DNA from: Albula goreensis
Taxonomy: Eukaryota; Chordata; Actinopteri; Albuliformes; Albulidae
Assembly (NCBI GenBank): GCA_022829145.1
Contig: CM040741.1
Location: forward strand, 48,809,180 to 48,873,179
Direction: 5' to 3'
DNA length: 64,000 bases
Below the pieces are notes generated by a model. It was not told the DNA's origin. It did no database searches and was given only the letters and a program-made list of their open reading frames with translations. Positions within the stretch are counted from its first letter, which is position 1, and every line of letters begins with the position of its first letter. The position numbers and the translations under genes are program-made. This document shows positions 1-18,590 of the stretch, piece by piece.

Positions 1-49
1 GGTTTGTGTGGCCTCCTTCTTGTCCTGCCTCCTGCATCCACATGAACAG

Positions 50-6307
<6,258 letters not shown>

Positions 6308-7330
6308 AGGACTCACGCTTGTCCATTGCCCCCTACTCCCTCACGACAAAGACTGAGCAGACAGGACTCTGGAAACAAACACATTTACACGCATGGTGGA
6401 AACTCTAGCGGCCAATGGACCATAGGCCTCTGCTCTTCTCCACTGGTGGACTGTAATGGCTGTGTCCCTCTCTGTTCCACCCTGTCCCTCTCCTTTTGCA
6501 ACAACTCCAGTTGGACTGCAACAGACTGACAGCACAGTGGATACCACAACAGAGGGAGGGTACAAAGCTAAAAGTACTTCAGTTTTGTTTTTCTACTCTT
6601 AAAAGTACAATATGAGATTAGTTTTTGCTTTGCCGATCATTTCAGAAAGAAAAAGTATTACCAAGAAGCAAATGCCATATTTGTAAATACACCTTGCAAA
6701 AAGCTTTAAATATGATTGTATATGTTCACTATATTCTTTGTTTTTCCTCTGTTTATGTTCTTTTGTTCTCACATACTTTGGGTCTTTGTGTGCTATTATC
6801 TGTGAGGTTGGGCCATGTGAACTTAAGATAAATTTGTATTCAGTCATGATCTGACTGGGTTTAGGTTTGTTTATGTCCTGCCTCTGCACGATCCGTTATT
6901 CAAGTCCATTCCACGTCTCACTGGCTGTGCCACGGAGCAACAGTTGGAACAAATGTACATACCCATTTTTCGCTGCAATGTCATTGCTGTGGTGAGGTTT
7001 GGCTGGCTTTACAGACTGTTTCTGGTCAGACTTCTGCCTCATCTTTCATGGATACAGTGTTATTTTCTTCTGTGAAAGGGCCACCTTGCTCTTTAGTATT
7101 TGTTCACCAAATGAGAAAATTGTTGTTGGATATCTTTCCATCAGCTGTTCATTTTTTAAGGAACACATAATGTCCTCCAAATGTCCTTCTGGCTTGTAAC
7201 AGTAATAAATGCAAAAAGCATGTAGGACCTGAAGGAATTTGTTTACAGTTACCAAGGAACAATGCTTTGTAGAAAACACAAGCATTATCATAAAACCGTC
7301 ACAACAAATAAAATGTTGGTTGAAAAAAAA
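6308..7330 (+). other. fgfr1: Putative fgfr1 3' UTR
   Basis: AT-rich, non-coding sequence follows the stop codon. AATAAA signals are at 7204-7209 and 7307-7312; the second is soon followed by an A-rich stretch. The true end is inferred and a longer UTR is possible, because AATAAA motifs also cluster near 10970-10985. Confidence 0.45.
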
Positions 7331-10300
7331 TGCTTTGTGATATGAAAGAACTCCATAAATTGTGGCTATAAATTAATATTACTGCTTGAATTTCTTGCCA
7401 TAAATCATGTTTACACAGACAATGTTTGCAAGCCTCCATTTAGTGGGTGGGCAACTGCAAGGGAGGGGGATGGGTCAATTGCATATGATAATGAGCTTCT
7501 GAGCTTAGAGACACCCACTCCAGTTTCTGATATCCACTCCAGCTGAAAACCCTTGAGAGCCAATCGCATGACTCAAAACTGATTGGCTCTCTGTGCAGCT
7601 TGATTAATCAGCCTGGAATTTGAGAACAATTTCCTGCTACAGCTCAGATACAAACAACTTGTTCAGGGGCCTTTTCATGCAGTTAGCATTCACAAATCTA
7701 AAGCTAAATTGTGTATTGGTAATCAATGGCAATGAGACAGTATGTGAGTATAAGTACCTACAAGTGTCCAGTCATGTTACAGCTGTGGATCTCGCACATG
7801 GGTGTTCAGGTAGAATGAGCTCAGCCTTGCTGATGAAGAGAAGGGGTATAGCCTGTTAAAATTCTAAAGCAATAGGCAATGTGTGGTCTGACAGAAGCTC
7901 AGTTTGGATGAGAAAAAGGGAGACCAAGAAATCCACAAATGTAAAAAAATAAGGGGTGGCAATTGTGGCAGCCATACCTGATACTTCACATTTCAAATTG
8001 AAGACTCCCACAGTTGCACCTGTAAGTTCGGAGTGTCTTGACAAAGAGGTTAGCTATTTAGCGATGCAATCTGCTGGCTAATTCTGCAAATGAAGCAGCA
8101 TTTGTTGGTACAGAGGATAGTAGCAAGCCGTATATAGGCTACTATTATACTGCTACATTTGTGCTTTCAAAAAGTGCCCAAAACCTTGCAATGGGGGCTG
8201 CAATTCAAATTCGTTTAAATTGTAATCTTTGAAAATGTGATTGGGTGTTCTAAATCACCAAGTCTGATTGAAGTTACTTTAGTTTTGTAATCTTAAATCA
8301 TACAGATTACATGTATCCATTTACTACCCCTTAGTGGACATGACCATAAATAATATAGGCTTTTCAAAATGATATCACTACAACTGGTTGAAAGACTTCA
8401 GAACATAGTGTATGCTACTATATACTTAATGGTACTTCACAACAGACTGACACATTTTTTAATAAACCACCAGATGCTGTGTTGGTTTTCCTTTACAGTT
8501 TTTAACACAACATTGGGCATTGGAAGCAGATACTATAAGGATAAATGATTGGGGGAAAATGAAATGCAACATGCAGTACTGGATATCAATCAAAACTTCT
8601 GTGCTGTTTTGATATGGCCATGAAATGAAAGATCATACTCTGCGTCTAATTTGTCAGTTTGAGTAAAATGCTCCTATAGCCCACAAAGAGATACATTTAG
8701 AACAGCAAATTCCTATTGCTAATGCATGTACTTGGTATTTTTCCACCTTCAGAGAAGGCCTATGAAAATTTAGTTAGTTAATGGGCCTCAATTTTTATTT
8801 GATCAGCATTTTAACAAACACAGGAGTTTTGACAACCATAAAAATTATAGATACCCATACAGGGCATGGGGATGTACATGGCAGACCATATAGCCCTGTG
8901 AGGTTTCTGCTTTCTGCTGATGAATACACATTATATGCCATTGGCTTGATTAAAAACATCTATCTTTGTGTCCATCCAGAGGTCAAAACATCAAAAAAAA
9001 CCTCAACTACCACAGCTTCCATCATTGTAAATCTTGGACAACCACACAGGAAAGGTTTTGTTTAATTTGTTGAAACTCTTTTGATTTATTGTTCAAGGTT
9101 TATTCTTGCAACAGGTTTTTTTTTAATTCGCTTTGCATATTCTTTGCTTTTTTTTTATTGACCACTTCGATGCGGTAAGTGTGTGCACTCATAATTTTGC
9201 CTTTTTGTCTCCCACTGTGACAGTTACTCATGAATGTGATTACATTGCCTACATTGTCAATCACTCAGCTATTTATTTGGTAGGACATTGAAAGGTCCTC
9301 ATGCTTATTAACACAACAAAATAGCTCTGTGACTTCAGCCTTTCTTGTTGTTTGAGACTTGATACATTTTTTCTGCAAATTACAAGAATGGAGGAAGGGT
9401 GATAAAAGGAAAGATGTCTCAAATGAAATGGAGTAAAGCAGAATACAGGTTTCATCTCTAGAACCACTCCACGTGCATTCCCCAGATCTTATAGACCAGT
9501 CCTGTACATCCACCACTGTGCCCATGGATATTAACATAAACAAGATGAGATCCTAACAAGCCACTCAGAATCTACATACTTATCATTTTGCCAACTGAAT
9601 AAATGTTCATCTTTGTTTCTGCAAAACCCAAGGTTCTTTTTCATTGCTGTTTTATGGAAAGTGGTGGAAGACATACCAAGGTCTCAACAAGTTCTGTTTC
9701 TGGTTAATGGGTGTTGTTCATAAATTGTGAATCCCAAGCCCCCCTTGCCACCCCGCCCAATTTTTGCACTTGCACTCTGTTTACATTTGAGCTGGGTCCT
9801 CCCTCATTCTTTGGTGTCTGTGTTGAAACTCGGACCGGAGAGGAATCTTAATGCAGTTCCGTTTCGGTTTTTCCGTGGTCAGTGTGGTTTTGAAACATGC
9901 TATTCCATGATTGCAGGCCTCTTGCTTGTTTTGGTGGTGCTGCTGTGGTTTTCTTTTTTTGACAGTCTAAATAGTCAACCTTTTGAGTGCCCTGGTGGAG
10001 CACCTCCTTCCTTTTTTGCTTTTTTGTCCAATCAAAGTAAGCAGAGCAGAGTGAGAGGAGATATACACATGCTCTGTCCAGCAATGAAATGTGTCATAAC
10101 TAATTATGTATTTTTTCAGATACAGAAGAGTAATAACTCTAGGATATTTAGCAGTTCAAAAGAACCATGGGTATCCTCAGCTACATTTTGTTTGCTTTTA
10201 TATTTCATGCAAAAATATTTTCTATGTACATTTTAATGAAATGAAGAGCACTTAAAAAGGTGGGTAGAATAGCACTTGGCCAAGGTACAGTTTGTTTATT

Positions 10301-12880
10301 GCCTAAGTAAGTACTTCAGCTGAATAAATTGATGAAACAATGATCATGAGCTGTGGAAGTCACCCTGGGCATGGGCTGTCTGCTGAGCAAATGAATAATG
10401 CAATGCAACATGTTTGTTTCTGCTGAGGGTCAGAGCCCCACTCCCCAGAGTCATTCAGCATCATCTGATGGATAGCCACATCAGGGCTAGATTGACAGAT
10501 GGGGGCAAGTGTGGAGCAAGATATGCCACGTTCTGTTCATACGAACCTGAAATTCTCTCAGTATTACTGACTTACCCATTTTGTATCCACTGTCATTCAG
10601 TGTTAACACAGTTTGTTCCCTTTTTACTATTTCATAGAATAGCTGCTACATGGGGACATTTGAAATAGCCCTTTTACTTTCCCTCCTTGGATGACACCAC
10701 AATAAATTACATGACACCCTGTAGGGCAACCAGACACCTTTGGGGCTAACTTGGTAAAGTATGTTATGCATGACCATGGAGCACATCTACATTCTGAAAT
10801 CCAGTGTTTCAGCAATATGCACCAGCAGGCAACCCCAGTAAACCATCATTTTACTCTCTTACCCATCAGCCATCACCTGCACCAGAGGTGAATCTGAGTC
10901 CTGTGAGCCACGTATATAAAACATCTACATAGTACATTAACCTGTGATTCCAATAATAATAATAATAATTAATAAATAAATAAAGCCTTCAATGTGTTGG
11001 GTTGGAAGACCAAGGGCATTGGAGAAGGATATGGTCTTGTGATCCTAGAATGTGACAGACAGGCCTCTGGGAAGCATAAATCTGGCAAAGCATCCTGCTG
11101 TTTGCATTTGGCACGTTCAAAGTGGAAATGTGGTTTTGGACAGCGCTGCACTTGTGTTATGGTCATGTTCTTTTGGCTCTCCTAGCAGGTCACAAGCAGT
11201 TTGTGTCACTAAACCCTGGATGTCTTTCATGGGTTCTCAGTAATTCTGCAGCCTGCCTCAGCTTGGTCAGGCAGGTGGGGATGACACAGCTGATCTTTAA
11301 GCTTCTGCAGGCCTCGCATAATGCTAAGACAAAAGCATATCACCAACAGCCGTTTGAAAAGTCATAAGCATTAATCTTTATATGAATAATCTTTATTCAT
11401 GAACAAACACTATAGTACAAGACCTAAACTACGCAGCTGTATTCAGTCACTGGCACTGACACTTCACTCAGCATCTGGGGAGGAGATGCTTTTTGTTCAC
11501 TTCCTTTCTTTAAAAGAACTGGGCTTGACTGTCAACACAGCACATAGAACTATGTGATTTTGGCTGTCATCTTCACCAAGAGAGAATGGGAGAGTAGCCA
11601 GACTTGCATGCAAATGTTTAACCTTGCAGCATATTTATGGAATTATACAAATTCACTATTATAAATTATAGTGAATTTATACTGGGGATTTGAAGAAAAA
11701 TACAATTTCTGAATTTAAGTTGAATATATTACATGTAACCTTCACTTTCTGCATTCATCACAAGAAAGGTTCAATTAACTCATAACATAGGGAATTAATA
11801 CAAAAATAGTAAAAACCTAATTCCCAATATTTCAGTTTCCTCTTGTTTATTGGTGATAAAGTACCAGTGCTTCTGCACACACTGCCTTAATCAGGATGGG
11901 AGAACTGATGAAGGTACAGCTGTTACAGCAAGAACTTATATCATGGATAAGACCATATAATAGAGTGTGGATTCTTTTTCATTCCAGTAATTACAAGTTA
12001 ACAGTTTGTCTATGCACTGCATATTGTACATATGCACAAATTCCATTTTTGGCATCTGTTTTTACAGTCCAATATGGTGGCAAAATGATTAAAAAATACC
12101 ATATTATATTGAATCATTTAATTATTTATTTGATGACCTGTATTTGTGTGAAATGTGTGCGATATGTATAAAAGGGAAAAGTCCTTTAATACGTTTGGAG
12201 CATAACTGTTTCAGCCACATAAGGGTTGTGTGAAACTGACACCACATGGTTTTGAAATAAATTCATCAGTCTAATACACCGTATGTTAATTGTTAAATCA
12301 TGCATAATACTTACAGTATAGAATCGTCTGAATGAGACAACCAGTAAGAAAGAGGCACTGGACTGCAACAGGAACGTGGACCCAAAACCCCCCTAATCTT
12401 AAAATTCTTCGAGTTTGTGTTTGAATTACACAAACTGTCACGTTTAGGTAGCTCAAACATTACTTAGACAATTTTATTCAGTAACTGTTGGTCCTGTACA
12501 CGGAGGACTTGCGCACTCTGCCGTTCAGGCGCCATTGTTGCAACTGTACATTAAATTCAGTACGCAATACCTCCAGCTGCTGTTCAATTGGACAACAGCT
12601 CCCCTCTTGGATTTGATTTAGGAGCTACACTCTGAAATGGCGTAAAACCAGTTTGAATAAACAAGGAAGGCATACATGCACAGCCTGTAGTAAGTAAAAA
12701 ATCAGGGGTTGGCAGAATAGATTAAATTGTTACAATTGTCCGCTGTTTAGAAATAAAAATAAATATACGTTGAGAAAATAGTTCATACAGCTTCATCTAC
12801 TGCACGTGTGCATTACGTAATTGTAAATTATGTGTATTTAGCATTTGAAGAGAGTTGAATTTGAAAGTTGAATTTCCTCT
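7331..12880. other. Intergenic region fgfr1 - slc25a37, no gene seen
   Basis: AT-rich sequence without convincing exons. The longest frame (9727-10236, +, 169 codons) starts in a proline-rich stretch, has mixed composition and no recognised domain, so I treat it as chance. A short AAT/AAAT run lies at 10954-10985. Part could belong to a long fgfr1 3' UTR. Confidence 0.55.
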
Positions 12881-12888
12881 ATATTCTA

Positions 12889-13093
12889 ATTGGCTGGTTT
12901 CGCTGTCTCGCTGAGTGAATGACCTGCCTTGTTTTCCTTGGTTTTCCTGGTTATCTCGGGCTATGCTCGTCATTGAATGGCACTACGTCACGGTAGCGCT
13001 GGGTCTCCGCTGTGGTGTGCTGCCGAACCTATAGATCGCCCGCATCCTCCAGTCGCACTTAACAGCGGACATTCTGCCCAGTTCCTCTCTGCA
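12889..13093 (+). promoter_or_regulatory. slc25a37: Candidate slc25a37 promoter
   Basis: The stretch just upstream of the coding exon has a reverse CCAAT box (ATTGG, 12889-12893), a MARE-like CGCTGAGTGA (12909-12918), a GATA site read as AGATAA on the minus strand (12951-12956) and a CRE-like TACGTCA (12984-12990). GC content rises toward the start. Mitoferrin-1 is known to be erythroid and GATA1-regulated, so this fits, but all sites are short motif matches. Confidence 0.4.
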
Positions 13094-13144
13094 ATGTACC
13101 GGAGCGTTCCACCAGACGGAAGTAGCAACCTTGGGGATGTCTGA
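13094..13144 (+). other. Upstream ORF overlapping the mitoferrin start
   Basis: An ATG at 13094 opens a 16-codon frame ([16 protein letters not shown]) that stops at TGA 13142-13144. It runs past the main ATG at 13137 in a different frame. If the transcript begins upstream of 13094, this uORF would tend to lower translation of the carrier. Confidence 0.5.
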
Positions 13145-15782
13145 GGGCCAAGAAAATCAAGACGGAGAATTCCTGAGGGAGCACGACTATGAGAGTTTAC
13201 CCACCACTTCCTCTTTTGTGACACATATGATAGCCGGTGCTGTGGCCGGAATCTTGGAGCATGCCGTGATGTATCCGGTGGACTCCGTCAAGGTAAGGCA
13301 AGGTGAAATGGGACTCTCTCGAGCCTTCTCACATTTGTTTGAGGTGAATTCAGCTAACTTACGCTACAATGATAAATCGCTAGCTAACGAACTTTACATG
13401 CGTTTTAAGCCCATAGAAATGCTTAATTATGAATGGCATGTTAGTTTAAGTAGATGACCGCCAAATTAAAAAATTTTCTGGCCTCATTCCGTCGTTTTCC
13501 CTGGAATGTAAGTGACAGTGGCACGTAGTGACATTCAAACATAACGATACTTTAAATTGCCATTTGCTGCCCTGACACTAAATGCCAGAGAGTCTTATAG
13601 CATCTGTGTGTGTTTGAATTTAAATGTGCTTAATTGTCTGTACAGGTATAGCCCTTTTCGACCAATAGTGTATTATTAAACAGTGTAGTATTAAATGTAT
13701 TTAAAATCTAATTGATGAAACCGATTTTCTTTTTATTTTCAGTTCCCTTGACTGTCATTAATTGTTTTCTCCTCTTTTGTGCAGAGCTGGTATTGAAAAT
13801 GTTGGCTGATATGATAATGTAACGAATCCTCCCCCTCTCAAACACACATAAGTAACCTTGAAAGATAGAACTATCCATTGTAAAGGGTGTTCAACAGCAC
13901 TTCCTCCTTCAGAGAATTCTCTATTCTTTGCTTTTGTCTTTCTTCACAATCAACTCTACTGGTCACACCAGTAGAGTTGATTGCATTACTGCTATATAGT
14001 GTAGATCATGTAGCAGCCAGCTCAGTCGCCTCCTTCTCTCCTCTCCCAAAGGCCTGTATGTAAAAAAAAAGTGCTGACATTGGAACTGCATTCTGTACAA
14101 CCACTACTTATCACACAAAAATAAACCCCTGTATATCTGACCTTAGCTTCGACAGGGTAAGATAGGATTACCGAGCTGCCATAAACACAGTTCACAATCT
14201 TGGGTTGTGACCCCCTAGTTTGTGAATTATGAGGTTTCATCTGAAAGTAGTTATGGTATAGATATGGTGAAGATCTTAAATAACTGGTTTCACTCATGAC
14301 TACTAGGGCACTCTAGCATGCCTTACCTGACTGTAACCACACACAGTTGTGAAAATTGAAAAGCTGTTCACTTGATTCCAATACTTATTGGGCCAGTGAT
14401 TACTCAGCTGTAATTAATAATCAGCTACAAAGTGCTTTTGACCAGAATTACCCATTGACCATGATTTACACTTTACCACAATGTATATCATAAAATAATA
14501 CTTTCTTCAATATGTACCAATGTCTGCTCCTCTATGTACTAATGCATATGCTATATCACACGCTCTGACCAATTGTCAATGCACCCTAGACTGTGGGGCA
14601 TACTCAGCTGCAGGCACATTGGACAACCCTCTGCAATGACACCTGGTGTTGCCTGGGCCCAAACAGCTGTGACTGTAAAACTTACCTGTTATTTATGGAG
14701 TTACATTTATTAATTATGTTATTTGTTACAAAAATGACTGCATGTCTATATTAAATTCTTTCATGATTACAGATAAAGGGTTACATATAATTGCAGGTTT
14801 TAGCTAGTGGGTGCTGTGTCTGTGGCTTCTGAAGGGCCATCTGTATTCTGAGTGTTTGTTATGAAGCTGCTTCAACCACAGTAAGAATTAAGCAGCTGGC
14901 TCCAGGCTCTAGGCATTCCTTGCTGGTTCCATGGGATTATACTTTTCCCAATGCTGTTTGTCAGAGCCATAGATATTGTAAAATCAATGGTCATGTGAAT
15001 GATTATGGTGCATTATACATTATGGTAGTTTATACATTGTGAGCCCTACATATGAAAGTCAAAACATGCAGTGTTGCACTATAAATTTCCTATTGTATAT
15101 CTGTTTTGGTGTCTTTCTTCTTCGTGCCTTTTTGCATCTTTAGATATCTGTATTTTGGTTTTTAATGCTCTGAATATCTAACATTTCCTGACTTCACTAG
15201 AAAATTGCATCACTAGAAAATTATGAGGTATTAAAAATAAAATCTAAAATTGCAGGCATATAAAACTGTACAGCTGACTCAATGTGGTTTGTGTAAGAAA
15301 TACACCGTTGCTTTCTTTTGTTCTGAATGATTTAATGTAACCCTGGACGTTTTTAGCTATCTGCATTTCCAGCCCATGAGCCTCTGTTGATTTCAGAACA
15401 TTGAGCAAACATTGAAGCAATCTATGGGTAAAGGGATCAACCTTTGTTCAGTCAAGCTATAAAACTAAGGTTATGGCATGCAGTGGTTAATAAACATTGT
15501 AAGGCCACATAGTGTGGAGATGTTAATCTCAGTATCCTGGCTAGACCTGCCCAACCTGACATTCTCTCCAGTCATCTAACCATCCACCAGTTTAATGGGA
15601 TTACTAAAACATCCTGTACACATAATACACTCGCCTCCAAAAGGGCTCATGTTCTGGGATGAACAGTGTTTATGGCTGAACGATGTGATAGCAGGTTAAA
15701 AGCAGCAAGGGGGGTGCCCTCATAGATGTGATTGGAGGAGAAGAACTGGATTTTGTAATATGTGTACTGGTCCCTCCCCCTC

Positions 15783-15816
<34 letters not shown>

Positions 15817-18262
15817 AAGTAGGCGAGCAGCCGGCCATGTCCTTAAACAACATTACTGTTACTTTTCTCCTCAAGGTATTAAACAAGACTTCAAAACTGA
15901 AAACTGTAATGTGTGTTTGCAATAAACAGGTGTCCTTAATGTTTGATGCCAGTTATGGCCAAAATATGTTAATAACACTTCCCCGTCTAGATTGCCTTCA
16001 TGCTTTGACATGTGAGATTCATTGTTTTTTGTAGAGAAAAAGACTGAAGCACCATAGATTTATGGCTAAATGTGGCTGACCTTTTCGTTTTTTGCAAGTC
16101 TCTAAAACATTAGTAAGTCAATCATACTGTGTGTTCATTTGTCAATGGCAGGCTTGTCTGACCTGGTGTTCACATACTGTGTCTCCTAAATTAAAGTTTA
16201 CCATGATTCATGTTTGTAAGTCACAATGAATGGATAACACAAGCAGTTTCCGGGTGGGGCCAGTGGATTATCCATGAAAAGTGACATATATCAGTCCAGG
16301 CTTGGTGGTTGTATTTGAGAGATGAATACATGTGATGAAAGTACCATTATACATTAAAGATAAGTTCTTAAAAGCAAGCCAAAAAGGTGCATTGTCCTGG
16401 CTGGCAGCTCCATATTGAGCCACCTGTGGGACACACCTCTGTTCTCTAATTAAAATGTTCTATTAAGTTTACTGCCAGGGCCCAGGTCTGACAGCATGTA
16501 TATGGAACATCCTTGTTTGAATGTAGAATATATGATTGAATGATATTAATATCTTGTAAAGTGGGGTGAGGAAGTTAATTGATATAGGTTTAAAAAACAC
16601 TTAACTGGTACTGCAGTTCTCTGGCTTTCTCTTACCCTTCCCCTCTCTCCCACATGTAGACACGGATGCAGAGTCTGCAGCCAGACCCAAAAGCACAGTA
16701 CCGCAGTGTGTTTGATGCTTTATACAGGATGGTTCGGACAGAGGGGCTCCTGACGCCACTAAGAGGTCTCAATGTCACAATGCTGGGAGCCGGCCCCGCC
16801 CATGCTGTTTACTTTGCCTGTTATGAAAGGGTGAAGTACATACTCAGCAATGTCTTCCAGGGTGGAGGCAATAGCCACATAGCTAACGGTATGTATCCTT
16901 CTCGCATTGTTCATATCTACACCTGCAGGACACAGCTTCTTACTCATGTACCTGCAGAATGTGCCAAATATGCTTGAATACCGCTGCATAATACTTCCTA
17001 ACATACCTTTATGCACTTGAAAATACTGCCCAATATACCTGTATATAACCTCATACTAGTGTCCAAGTATACATGTATACACTTGCACAATACTGCTTAG
17101 AATACTGTGAGCACCTGCTCTGTACTGTTCATTATACCCGTATACCAATGCTTAATGAGCACTTGTGCGAGTATGGCCCACAATTCCACCCCTACCATGT
17201 ATCTGTGGCATTATAAAAGCAATCCTCCTCTGTGTCCAGGTGTCTTCTGGATTGATAGGATTTTCCGACTGCTTTTAGTAGGACTCCATGATACTATGTA
17301 ATTAAAAAAATATACACAGGGCCTGATCTTCCTAGCTGACTGCTGAAAACTTTTTCTCTGGTCAGGGGCAGCAGGGTGTGTGGCTACGGTCATCCATGAT
17401 GCAGTGATGAATCCAGCTGAAGGTAAAGGGGTTTTGTTCATGAGAACTTTATTATTATCCCTCAGTAGGAAATACTCAAAAATACAATGCAGTAATAAGA
17501 TATGTATATCCATAAAGCATTAAATATAAAATTTAGTGGTAGATCGTAAGTTCTTGTTCAGTCATACCAAATGTGTTTGTTATTACTGAACCATAGGTTT
17601 TTGTTATTGTGTTGCTATGGATGTTGTAGTTTGGGTTTTCTCCTCTGCTTGCTGTTTCCTCATCACTTCATTTCAGTTACACATGTCTTTCTGGTTTTTG
17701 TACACTTCACCCACTCAAAGTGGTGAAACAGCGCATGCAGGTATACAACTCCCCATACCAGGGATTGTGGGACTGCGTCTGGAGGGTAGGGTGTGCTGAG
17801 GGACCAGCAGCCTTCTACCGCAGCTATGGAACCCAGCTGCTGATGAACGTGCCCTTCCAGTCCATGCACTTCGTCATCTATGAGCTGATCCAGGAGCAGC
17901 TTAATCCCCACCGGCAGTACCGGCCAGGCAGCCACATCCTAGCAGGGGCGGCAGCAGGTGCAATTTCAGCTGCTGTCACCACACCCCTGGACGTGTGTAA
18001 GACACTTCTGAACACACAGGAAGGCGTAGCCCTGGGTCTGGATCACAATGGTAATCGTTACAGTCACGTGACGGGTCTAATGGGTGCTGTTAGGACTGTG
18101 TACCGGTTTGGTGGGGTGACAGCATTCTTTAAAGGTCTGCAGGCACGTGTTATTTATCACATGCCTTCCACTGCTATTGCCTGGACTGTTTATGAGTTCT
18201 TCAAGCACTCCTTGACTGAGCAGCAACTGGAGACAGGTGGCAGGACTGGGTCTAGGGATTGA
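13137..18262 (+). CDS. slc25a37: Mitoferrin (mitochondrial iron carrier, SLC25 family)
   Basis: Inner-membrane carrier that brings ferrous iron into mitochondria for haem and Fe-S cluster synthesis. Four exons in phase: 13137-13292, 16660-16888, 17366-17422, 17721-18262 (stop TGA 18260). The product is 327 aa, normal for the family. Three carrier repeats show the PX[DE]XX[KR] signatures PVDSVK (residues 47-52), PAEVVK and PLDVCK. Mitoferrin marks include [31 protein letters not shown] and [12 protein letters not shown]. The start is the ATG that gives the typical short acidic N-terminus (DYESLP) before [19 protein letters not shown] lies just before it in frame. PVDSVK and the STC1/RHOBTB2 neighbours favour mitoferrin-1. 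Some stretches ([20 protein letters not shown]) look closer to mitoferrin-2, so slc25a28 is the alternative. Confidence 0.93.
13947..13983. repeat. Perfect 17-bp hairpin
   Basis: Arms 13947-13963 and 13967-13983 are exact reverse complements with a 3-base loop (CAC). It lies in slc25a37 intron 1. Confidence 0.95.
15785..15812. repeat. A homopolymer, about 28 bp
   Basis: A long A run following a C-rich stretch, in slc25a37 intron 1. Without a clear element body to its left I cannot call it a retroposon tail. Confidence 0.9.
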
Positions 18263-18590
18263 GTTTGGCAAAACTGATGATGTAGCGTTCAGTCTTTTGA
18301 GAGAGGAACAGACACAATGAATGGGTATTCACCCAAGCTGCACAGAGAGGAGGAGAATTTTTTAATTTAGTCCCTGGGCCTAAGTTTTTTAAATTGCATT
18401 AAGAAGACACACTGTCAAAGACAAGATGGAAGTTATATGCAGAGAAATTTCCTCAGGGAGGTCAGGAAGAGGAAAGGATCAGACTACTCATAATTTCTTC
18501 TTGTGGAAGCAGATTTAATGACATTTAATGTTGAATCTTTTCCGTATCAGGAATAAATATTTCCAGTACTGTTCACCTCCTTCTGTCTCA
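18263..18590 (+). other. slc25a37: Putative slc25a37 3' UTR
   Basis: Non-coding sequence after the stop, with AATAAA at 18552-18557. The cleavage site is inferred to lie about 15-30 bases later. No iron-responsive element is seen. Confidence 0.55.

Larger units (their letters stand above)
13293..16659 (+). other. slc25a37 intron 1
   Basis: A 3.4-kb intron with no coding signal. It holds a perfect 17-bp hairpin (13947-13983) and an A-homopolymer of about 28 bp (15785-15812). Short frames over the A-run are lysine/phenylalanine artefacts. Confidence 0.8.

Noticed and set aside
9727-10236. 169-codon + strand ORF starting in a proline-rich stretch
   Set aside because: No recognised domain, no sensible exon boundaries, mixed hydrophobic composition and AT-rich flanks; more likely chance or UTR.
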